Below, piece by piece: positions 1 through 5,444 of a stretch of 7,484 bases of DNA; position 1 is the first letter of the stretch, and each line of letters begins with the position of its first letter. The notes under the pieces are model-generated. The model searched no databases. It saw only the letters and a list, made by a program, of their open reading frames with translations, and was not told the origin of the DNA. The stretch comes from Planctomycetaceae bacterium (lineage in GTDB: Bacteria > Planctomycetota > Planctomycetia > Planctomycetales > Planctomycetaceae), in contig JAGQQB010000178.1 of NCBI GenBank assembly GCA_020426425.1, positions 1 to 7,484 on the forward strand. Reading direction: 5' to 3'. Position numbers and translations under genes: made by a program.

Positions 1-864
1 TTTCGCATCGAAGAACGCCTTCATCTGGGAAAGATCGCCGGTCTTCATCCCCAACGTGAAGGCGCGCACGCGTTGTGCGGAACTTCCGTGCGTGAACTTC
101 TCCTGCTCGACGTAGCCTTGCGCCGCCTCTTGAATTGCGTCGTCGCCGATTGCGTTGGCCGCATTCAGCCCTTCCTCAATGTCGCCCTGTTCGAGAATCT
201 GCCGCTGATCGTGAGCATGGTGCGCCCACACGCCTGCGAGGAAGTCCGCCTGGAGTTCCAGTCGCACGCTCAGTTCGTTGGACTCGGTTTTACTGAGTCG
301 CTGCTGCGCCTGATGCACCTGATCGGAAATGCCGAGCTGATTCTGTACATGATGCCCCACTTCGTGCGCGATGACATACGCCTGCGCGAAGTCCCCCGGG
401 GCTCCGAACTTCTGGCTCAATTCCTCAAAGAACGCCAGGTCGATGTACACCCTCTGGTCGGCGGGACAGTAGAACGGTCCCATGCGGGCATCGCCAATAC
501 CGCAGCGGGTCGTCGTCTGCTGCGTGAACGCGGTCAGTGTGGTGGGCTGATACTCAGACTTGAGCTGCGTGCGGAACAGCTCGGTCCAGACATCCTCGGT
601 ACTGGCGAGAATCACACTGGAGAAGTCGAGTAACCGATCCTGTTCTGGCGACGTCTTGACCTCTCCTTCCGCCGGAGCGGCGGGAGCATTGGCCTGTTGC
701 TGCTGCGCCACCTGCAGCACTTTGCGCAAGTCGCCACCCGAGAGGAAGAAGACCAGAATGAGCAGCAAAATGCCGCCTCCGCCACCCAGCGCCGCCCTCG
801 GCATTCGCTGACCGCGCCGGTCATCGACATTCTCACTCCGCCGTTCCCCTTCCCAGCGAACCAT
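1..864 (-). CDS. Neutral zinc metallopeptidase, YpfJ/KPN_02809 family (C-terminus cut by window edge)
   Basis: The reading frame is open from ATG at 864 to base 1 (288 codons), so only the extreme C-terminus is missing; family members are usually about 290 residues. Seen: an N-terminal MVRWEGERRSENVDDRRG block typical of the family, a glycine-rich stretch leading into one membrane segment (about residues 25-42), a Gln/Ala/Pro linker (about 53-68), then the catalytic domain. The zinc motif is HEVGHH at 167-172 (H167, E168, H171), and E203 in RLELQAD is the likely third ligand. Cys121 and Cys133 lie in the conserved RCGIGDARMGPFYCP stretch and may form a disulfide. A type II membrane anchor with the peptidase domain outside the cytoplasm is expected. 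The substrate is unknown for this family. It is transcribed away from the acetyltransferase gene. Its ribosome site is weak (AAGAG-like). The family call is firm; the function is inferred from the motif only. Confidence 0.93.
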   Translation of the reverse strand, partial: MVRWEGERRSENVDDRRGQRMPRAALGGGGGILLLILVFFLSGGDLRKVLQVAQQQQANAPAAPAEGEVKTSPEQDRLLDFSSVILASTEDVWTELFRTQLKSEYQPTTLTAFTQQTTTRCGIGDARMGPFYCPADQRVYIDLAFFEELSQKFGAPGDFAQAYVIAHEVGHHVQNQLGISDQVHQAQQRLSKTESNELSVRLELQADFLAGVWAHHAHDQRQILEQGDIEEGLNAANAIGDDAIQEAAQGYVEQEKFTHGSSAQRVRAFTLGMKTGDLSQMKAFFDAK

Positions 865-1233
865 GACGCACTCTTTCTTATCTGAATTGCTGCTGCCGTT
901 GCCTGAACCGGACAATCCTGGCCGATCCAGCACGGCCTGGATGCCTGAGTGAAATCATTCCCGATTCGTCAGATGGCAACAAGTGACATTTCCTTGAAAT
1001 GCCGGTTCCTTGGGCATCCTGACAACTGTTGTTGCAGGTCAGGGGACCGCCACTTGGCCCGTTTCGCAAGCCCCTACAATCGCTACGAACTGAGATCGGA
1101 ACGGCACAGGTCAATCTGTCTGCTCGATGGCATCACGGACCGCGAATTGCCCGGTTCCGAAATTGACCGGAGGCCGAGGGCGAACTTAGCGTGGTCCAAA
1201 ATCTCCACGCTTCAAGCCAGGTAGTTGATCGCG
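865..1233. other. Divergent intergenic region with short inverted repeats
   Basis: About 370 bases separate the divergent metallopeptidase and acetyltransferase genes. Short frames exist on both strands (for example 878-1114 minus), but their translations are rich in Arg/Ser/Cys, lack recognisable motifs and have no good ribosome sites, so I do not call them. The region holds overlapping inverted repeats at 920-942, a 5-base inverted repeat at 1151-1170 and a 7-base inverted repeat at 1188-1211. Both outward promoters must lie here, but no strong sigma-70 site is obvious. The best match for the plus strand is TTGACC at 1163-1168 with TAGCGT 18 bases on at 1187-1192, which is weak in the -10 half. 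Confidence 0.6.
1188..1211. promoter_or_regulatory. Perfect 7-base inverted repeat in the leader of the acetyltransferase gene
   Basis: AGCGTGG (1188-1194) and CCACGCT (1205-1211) are exact reverse complements around a 10-base A/T-richer loop. The repeat ends 22 bases before the chosen ATG and overlaps the weak -10 candidate at 1187-1192. It could be an operator or a 5'-leader hairpin. No T-run follows on the plus strand, so it is not a standard terminator. Its function is unknown. Confidence 0.35.
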
Positions 1234-2439
1234 ATGCCCTCCACCGCAGTCCAGTCAAAGCAATTCCGTCCCGCGACTGTGCCTGCGGGCCTGGCGGAAT
1301 CATGGATTGAACTGGCGACGACAGTTGAGGAACTCCAGGCCCATCTAGCCGAGTGGGAGGATCTCACCTGTGAAGCGATAGAGATCAATGCCTATTACGA
1401 ACCGTGGCTGCTCATTCCGGCGTTGCAGCACACCAGTGCCGGACTCGACGTCACGGTCGCCCTGATCTATCGCGCGATCCCGGAGCATAATGAGAAGCAA
1501 CTGATCGGCCTGTTTCCGTTGGAGCGGCATCGACCGACACTCAGGCAGCCGTATCCTCAAGTCAGTCTCTGGCAGCATGACTACTGCTATCTGGCGACGC
1601 CGCTGATCCGTCGTGGATTTGCGGCGCAGTGCTGGGAATTGTTGCTGGACTGGCTGAAGACAGATCGGCACCTGGGAGGGGCACTCGACCTCTCGATGTT
1701 CCCCGCCGAAGGCCCAGTCTACCAGCATCTCGTCGATCAGATGCGGCAACGGCGATCGATCAGCTTCTGCTACGAGGTCTACACTCGCGCCTACTTCTGG
1801 CGCCGCGAGAACGGGGACAGCTACATCACAAACGCACTCTCCAGTCGCAAACAACGCGATCTGCGACGCAAGTGGCGACGGCTGGAAGACCTCGGCAAAC
1901 TGGAGTTCCGTACGCTGTCCGAGCCCGCAGTTCTCGACCAGTGGATTGACGACTTCATACGACTGGAAGCGAGCGGCTGGAAAGGGGAACGCAGTACAGC
2001 GATCAACTGCAAGCCGGGCGGTCGCGAATGCATGACCTCGGCACTGCGAGATGCGTTCGCTCGGGGCCAACTGCTGCTGACAGGTCTGTTCCTCAACGAT
2101 GAACCGATCGCGATGCGGTGTAGCTTCGTCACTGCGCCAGGATCCTTCTTCTTCAAGCCAGCCTACAACGAAGACTACGCGCAGTATTCTCCGGGCGTGC
2201 ATGTGGAACTGGAAACAATCCGGCTGCTGCATGAACGAACTGCCATCTCGTGGATGGACTCTTGCACCAGTCCCGACAATGTGCTGCTGAATCAGATCTG
2301 GATGGAACGCCGCACCTACCAAACGCTGCTGATTGCCACCCGAGGTCTAACCGCCAGTTTCTGCCTGGGCGTGATTCGACCGGCTCTACGGTGGTTCAGT
2401 CGGTCGTTTCGCAAGGCGCGTATGAGCGTTGAACGTTGA
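1234..2439 (+). CDS. GNAT-like acetyltransferase with BioF2/CelD-like domain (Acetyltransf_6)
   Basis: This is a 401-residue protein when started at ATG 1234. An in-frame TTG at 1225 would add three residues, but the only purine-rich block (AGG at 1219-1221) lies 3 bases before that TTG and 12 before the ATG, so neither start has an ideal ribosome site. Features seen: an N-terminal half (about 25-180) resembling the first lobe of CelD/FemAB-like double-GNAT proteins, then a C-terminal lobe (about 200-345) with SSRKQRDLRRKWRRLE, FIRLEASGWKG (241-251), a GQLLLTGLFLNDEPIA strand pair (278-293) and FFFKPAYNEDYAQYSPG (305-321), all characteristic of Acetyltransf_6. A basic tail ends the protein. 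No signal peptide or clear membrane segment is visible. Relatives take part in exopolysaccharide, cell-wall or lipid N-acylation, but the substrate here cannot be told. No pathway partner lies nearby; it converges on prmC with only 42 bases between the two stops. Confidence 0.85.
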   Translation: MPSTAVQSKQFRPATVPAGLAESWIELATTVEELQAHLAEWEDLTCEAIEINAYYEPWLLIPALQHTSAGLDVTVALIYRAIPEHNEKQLIGLFPLERHRPTLRQPYPQVSLWQHDYCYLATPLIRRGFAAQCWELLLDWLKTDRHLGGALDLSMFPAEGPVYQHLVDQMRQRRSISFCYEVYTRAYFWRRENGDSYITNALSSRKQRDLRRKWRRLEDLGKLEFRTLSEPAVLDQWIDDFIRLEASGWKGERSTAINCKPGGRECMTSALRDAFARGQLLLTGLFLNDEPIAMRCSFVTAPGSFFFKPAYNEDYAQYSPGVHVELETIRLLHERTAISWMDSCTSPDNVLLNQIWMERRTYQTLLIATRGLTASFCLGVIRPALRWFSRSFRKARMSVER

Positions 2440-2481
2440 GGGGCCGGAGACCTGCTGTTGCGAGAGGTGGGCTTGATGGAC

Positions 2482-3375
2482 TTATTCGGTCCAGCGTCCC
2501 TGGACCACGCGGGCTTGGCCGCTGAGGTCGTTGACCGCGCCGACCTGCTGGAAACCGCGCTGAGTGAACAGGTTCATTGTCTCGGGCGCTTGCTCAGGAG
2601 AGAGTTCGAGCATCAGCCAGCCGCCGTCGTGAAGGTGATTGGGCGCCTGTTGAATCAATAGCCGAATGATGTCCAGGCCATCGGTTCCGCCATCGAGCGC
2701 ACGCGTCGGTTCGTGCCGAACATCGGGGTCGAGCCCTGCCATTTCACCGGTGGTCACGTAGGGGGGATTGCTCACGATCAGATCGAAACGCGCGCCCTTG
2801 GGAAGCGGCTCGAACAGGTTGCCTTCGAGTAGCGAAACCCGCGATTCCATCCCATGACGCTCGATATTCTGCCGTGTGACCTTGGCTGTGGCCGGATGGA
2901 GTTCAACAGCCGTCACCTGTGACTTCCTGGCGTTCACGGCAATTGCGATCGCCACACAACCGGAGCCGGTGCAGAGATCGAGAATCTTTGGCTGCGGAAG
3001 TTCACGGGCGGCATCCAGGGCCGACATCACTAGCGTTTCAGTGTCCGGGCGGGGAATGAAGACATCCCGATTCACGACAAAATCGAGACTGAAGAACTCA
3101 CGGTGCCCCACCAGATACGCCACTGGTTCGGCATTTACCCGGCGTTTCACAAGGTCTCGCATCACCGCCCGCTGCTGGTCCGTCAACGGTTGATCGTACT
3201 GCGTGTAAAGTTGAATGCGCTGGCAGCCACGCGCATGGGCCAGCAGCACTTCCGCATCGAGCCGGGGCGAGTCGCTGCCGTTCTTTTTGAAGTGGTCGAT
3301 CGACCAGTCCAGCACTTTGCGGACGGTCCATTCGCCACTGGCCGTCGAATCAGCTGCTGTTTCCTCCGTGGCCAT
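2482..3375 (-). CDS. prmC: Peptide chain release factor N5-glutamine methyltransferase PrmC (HemK)
   Basis: The product methylates the glutamine of the GGQ motif in class I release factors using S-adenosylmethionine, which improves termination. At 297 residues it is close to the usual 275-300. Seen: a helical N-terminal substrate-binding domain (about 15-80), the EPVAYLVGHREFFSLDF block (83-99), IPRPDTETLV (107-116), SAM-binding motif I DLCTGSGC (133-140) and the catalytic NPPY (203-206) within LIVSNPPYVT. A longer frame starts at ATG 3399, but an excellent ribosome site (AGGAAGGA, 3391-3384) sits 8 bases before ATG 3375 and inside the longer version, so I chose 3375. The gene lies 50 bases downstream of prfA on the same strand, so the modifying enzyme and its target RF1 are probably co-transcribed. 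Cytoplasmic. Confidence 0.96.
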   Translation of the reverse strand: MATEETAADSTASGEWTVRKVLDWSIDHFKKNGSDSPRLDAEVLLAHARGCQRIQLYTQYDQPLTDQQRAVMRDLVKRRVNAEPVAYLVGHREFFSLDFVVNRDVFIPRPDTETLVMSALDAARELPQPKILDLCTGSGCVAIAIAVNARKSQVTAVELHPATAKVTRQNIERHGMESRVSLLEGNLFEPLPKGARFDLIVSNPPYVTTGEMAGLDPDVRHEPTRALDGGTDGLDIIRLLIQQAPNHLHDGGWLMLELSPEQAPETMNLFTQRGFQQVGAVNDLSGQARVVQGRWTE

Positions 3376-3383
3376 ATTGCCGA

Positions 3384-3391
3384 TCCTTCCT
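3384..3391 (-). promoter_or_regulatory. Ribosome binding site that decides the prmC start
   Basis: On the minus strand AGGAAGGA is followed by 8 bases and ATG at 3375. It is close to the anti-Shine-Dalgarno complement, whereas the upstream ATG at 3399 has no comparable site. This favours the 297-residue form. Confidence 0.75.
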
Positions 3392-3425
3392 GTCGCCATG
3401 CTCAGGCCGATCCATTCGCAGCAAC

Positions 3426-4514
3426 CTACAGGCTACCCCCAGTCAACCGTTCCTGGCGATCAAACTCGAGCAGCCCCTCAACCAGTTCGTCCAGGTTTCC
3501 GAGCATGATTTGATCGATCTTGTACAACGTCAATCCGATGCGGTGGTCGGTCACGCGGCCCTGCGGGAAGTTGTAGGTCCGAATCCGTTCGCTGCGGTCA
3601 CCCGAGCCAACCAGCGTGCGGCGATGCTCGGCCCGTTCCTCAGCCACACGCATCTGTTCGGCTTCCAGGATGCGTCCACGCAGCACGCGCATCGCCTTGG
3701 CTTTGTTTTTGTGCTGACTCTTCTCGTCCTGACACTTCACGACAATGCCGGTCGGCAAGTGCGTAATCCGAACGGCGCTTTCCGTCTTGTTGACCTTTTG
3801 TCCTCCCGGACCACCGGCGCGCATGGTGTCGATTTGCAGGTCTTCGTCGCGAATGTCGATTTCGACTTCCGACGCTTCGGGCAACACGGCGACGGTCGCG
3901 GCACTGGTATGGATGCGGCCTTGCGTTTCGGTCTCCGGCACACGCTGGACACGATGTCCACCGCTCTCGAACTGCAGTTCGTGGAACGCCCGTTCGCCGG
4001 TGATGGAGAAGACAATTTCTTTGAAGCCGCCAAGTTCCGCCTCGTGCGACTCCATCACCTCCATCTTCCAGCCGCGATTCTCGACGAAGCGGGAATACAT
4101 GTTGAACAGATCGCCAGCGAACAGGGCCGCTTCATCTCCACCGGTGCCAGCCCGGATTTCCATGATTAGCCCACCCCGAGTGATCGAATCACCCGCAGTG
4201 ACGATCTCTTCGAGTTCTTCCTGCAATTCCTCGCGCTGCGACTCGAGGGTCTTCAGCTCCTCCTTCGCATATTTGCGAGCGGCCGGGTCGGTCTCAGAGT
4301 CGACCATCTCTTCGGCGACTTCAATGTCGTCCAGCAGGGAGTTGAACCGACGCACCTGCTCGGCGACTTTGCGGAGGCCGCCGTACTCCCGCTGGATTTC
4401 GACCAGCTTGGAGACATTCGACAGCACTTCGGGATCCTGCAGTTGCGATTCCAACTCCTGGAATCGCCGCAACTTTTCCTGCAACGTGGGAAACATCATG
4501 GCATCTGCTCGCAT
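3426..4514 (-). CDS. prfA: Peptide chain release factor 1 (RF1)
   Basis: The product recognises UAA and UAG stop codons in the ribosomal A site and triggers peptide release. At 362 residues it has the full RF1 length (about 355-365). Seen: a coiled N-terminal domain (about 8-110), GGDEAALFAGDL (125-136), the codon-recognition tripeptide in RVPETETQGRIH (PET at 193-195, the PxT form that marks RF1 rather than the SPF of RF2), and the catalytic RAGGPGGQKVNKTESAVR with GGQ at 237-239. The signature DHRIGLTLYKID lies near the C-terminus. Gln239 is the expected PrmC target, and prmC follows immediately. The longest frame begins at ATG 4514, but ATGs at 4499 and 4496 are possible; MFPTLQEKL is a typical RF1 N-terminus and GAG lies a few bases before ATG 4499, so the true protein may be five or six residues shorter. 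Confidence 0.97.
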   Translation of the reverse strand: MRADAMMFPTLQEKLRRFQELESQLQDPEVLSNVSKLVEIQREYGGLRKVAEQVRRFNSLLDDIEVAEEMVDSETDPAARKYAKEELKTLESQREELQEELEEIVTAGDSITRGGLIMEIRAGTGGDEAALFAGDLFNMYSRFVENRGWKMEVMESHEAELGGFKEIVFSITGERAFHELQFESGGHRVQRVPETETQGRIHTSAATVAVLPEASEVEIDIRDEDLQIDTMRAGGPGGQKVNKTESAVRITHLPTGIVVKCQDEKSQHKNKAKAMRVLRGRILEAEQMRVAEERAEHRRTLVGSGDRSERIRTYNFPQGRVTDHRIGLTLYKIDQIMLGNLDELVEGLLEFDRQERLTGGSL

Positions 4515-4551
4515 ATGAGATGGGGGCGTTCCTGGGTGACGAAACAGGGCG

Positions 4552-4574
4552 CGAGTTCCTCGGAGACGAACTCG
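4552..4574 (-). promoter_or_regulatory. 7-base hairpin in the prfA leader
   Basis: CGAGTTC (4552-4558) and GAACTCG (4568-4574) are exact complements with a 9-base loop. On the minus strand the hairpin ends about 37 bases before the prfA ATG. No T-run follows, so it looks like a leader structure or an operator rather than a terminator. Its role is unknown. Confidence 0.3.
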
Positions 4575-4652
4575 AACACATCGTCAGCTAATGAAACGGC
4601 AGCGGCAGTGCACGGCGGACGAGCATGAAGTTTCCCATCCCTGAAACAGACC

Positions 4653-4685
4653 AAGGGACGCCCACCCCTGCAGGCGGCGCCCCTT
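4653..4685 (-). terminator. GC-rich hairpin between rpmE and prfA; possible terminator or attenuator
   Basis: On the minus strand AAGGGGCGCC (4685-4676) pairs with GGCGTCCCTT (4662-4653) over 10 positions with a single G-U wobble and a 13-base loop. It is followed by GGTCTGTTTC, only moderately T-rich. It starts 46 bases after the rpmE stop. It could end a short rpmE transcript, allow partial read-through into prfA, or protect the rpmE message. The stem is clear; termination is inferred. Confidence 0.45.
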
Positions 4686-4716
4686 GAGGACTTCGGACAT
4701 GCGGACGAGGGATCTG

Positions 4717-4734
4717 TAGCTGCTCAGGCAGCTA
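4717..4734 (-). promoter_or_regulatory. Perfect hairpin containing the rpmE stop codon
   Basis: TAGCTGC and GCAGCTA form a 7-base perfect stem with a 4-base loop (CTGA on the minus strand). The first three bases of the 5' arm on the minus strand are the TAG stop of rpmE. No T-run follows. It may stabilise the rpmE 3' end or be incidental. Confidence 0.3.
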
Positions 4735-4989
4735 TTCGCCCTTCTTCGCCCAGCCATACTTCTTCTGGAACTTCTCGACGCGGCCAGCGGCATCGACATA
4801 CTTCATCTTACCAGTGAAGAATGGATGCGAAGCCGAACTGATGTCGACCGTGATCAACGGATATTCCTGACCATCTTCCCACACGATCGTTTCCTTCGAT
4901 CCCATCGTGGAACGGGTCAGGAACTTGTAGTCCGCACCGATGTCGTGAAACACGACCGGCCGGTAGTCAGGATGGATGCCTTCTTTCAT
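4732..4989 (-). CDS. rpmE: Large ribosomal subunit protein bL31, type B (zinc-independent)
   Basis: This 85-residue protein begins MKEGIHPDYRPVVFHD, the classic type B L31 N-terminus, and contains SKETIVWEDGQEYPLI and SSASHPFFTGKMKYVDAAGRVEKF, followed by a short basic tail. It has no cysteine, so the zinc-binding CxxC of type A (C+) L31 is absent. L31 bridges the two ribosomal subunits near 5S rRNA. The frame is open upstream to 5076, but those 29 residues have no family counterpart; a purine-rich GGAAAGAG lies just before ATG 4989, so that start is chosen. It is first in a probable rpmE-prfA-prmC cluster, an arrangement with variants in many bacteria. In genomes with two L31 genes the type B copy (rpmE2/ykgM/ytiA) is induced by zinc starvation; whether a type A copy exists here cannot be seen. 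Confidence 0.95.
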   Translation of the reverse strand: MKEGIHPDYRPVVFHDIGADYKFLTRSTMGSKETIVWEDGQEYPLITVDISSASHPFFTGKMKYVDAAGRVEKFQKKYGWAKKGE

Positions 4990-5038
4990 CGCTCTTTCCG
5001 AAATATCCTTGGACAGAAAGGTTAAGCGGAGAAGAGTA

Positions 5039-5155
5039 TCAGGTGATCTCAGGGATTTCCAGTGGACTTGCCTCAACGATTACGGAATTCACCGGGCTGA
5101 GGGCAACGCGACGAAGAAACCCCAGCAAACTCGTGACAGCAAAGAAGATGAGCAT
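5039..5155 (-). CDS. Possible 38-residue hydrophobic small protein upstream of rpmE (weak)
   Basis: From ATG 5155 the minus strand encodes a short peptide beginning MLIFFAVTSLLGFLRRVAL and ending at TGA 49 bases before the rpmE ATG. A good purine box (GAGGAG) lies 4 bases before the ATG, a little close. The start is hydrophobic with two arginines after it, like a small membrane peptide or signal-like leader; codon third positions are about 60 percent G/C. I recognise no family. It could equally be chance within a promoter region. No stem overlapping the gap to rpmE was found that would support an attenuation leader. Confidence 0.18.
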   Translation of the reverse strand: MLIFFAVTSLLGFLRRVALSPVNSVIVEASPLEIPEIT

Positions 5156-5383
5156 ACGACTCCTCGACGAAGGTTCTGTGGCGGCGGGGATGAAGACGCC
5201 GGCCCAGTGGGAACTGGAGCACAACACAAGACGATAGGAAATGCACAGACATATCCATCGGCGTGCATGCACCCGTCAGAAGAGTCGGACATTCAGGGAA
5301 GAGGCGAACTCTACGATCGGTTTGCCAGATGTTGGGATGCTGCCGATTGTCCGGGTTGCGCCCCGAGCCCAAGGAAGAAGCCA

Positions 5384-5407
5384 GGAGTGAGGCAACGGAC
5401 CCACTCC
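5384..5407 (-). terminator. Hairpin downstream of the porin gene, possible terminator
   Basis: On the minus strand GGAGTG and CACTCC form a 6-base stem that extends inward by GG/CC across a one-base bulge. It lies 38-61 bases after the porin stop and is followed by TGGCTTCTTCCTT, a pyrimidine-rich but not pure T tract. Position and orientation fit a terminator for the porin transcript; strength is uncertain. Confidence 0.38.
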
Positions 5408-5444
5408 CGGCTGACGCGTGCATCGAGAACACGATCGCAACGGT

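Larger units (their letters stand above)
4990..5444. other. Intergenic region upstream of rpmE, no convincing gene
   Basis: These 455 bases lie between the porin stop and the rpmE start. Frames on both strands (for example 4976-5545 plus and 5073-5432 minus) give Arg/Ser/Cys-rich translations without motifs, so I treat them as non-coding. The region should hold the rpmE promoter; no strong -35/-10 pair was found, only a weak GATACT on the minus strand about 45-50 bases before the start. It also holds a hairpin after the porin gene (5384-5407), a 10-base palindrome GTGCATGCAC at 5263-5272, and a small hydrophobic frame at 5039-5155. Confidence 0.6.

Noticed and set aside
73..633. A 186-codon plus-strand frame in the first kilobase
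   Set aside because: It is antisense to the zinc metallopeptidase, which has the HEVGHH motif and conserved family blocks.
1345..2322. A 325-codon open frame on the minus strand opposite the acetyltransferase gene
   Set aside because: It lies fully antisense to a gene with clear family motifs; its translation shows no domain. Long antisense frames are expected in high-GC coding DNA.
3510..4518. Long plus-strand frames opposite prfA (219 and 257 codons)
   Set aside because: They are shadows of the unmistakable RF1 gene and have no recognisable motifs.
4990..5076. 29-residue N-terminal extension of L31
   Set aside because: Type B L31 proteins begin at MKEGIHPDYR; the extension matches nothing and a ribosome site precedes ATG 4989.
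5263..5272. 10-base palindrome GTGCATGCAC
   Set aside because: A single short palindrome in non-coding DNA with no partner site or gene start nearby; compatible with chance.
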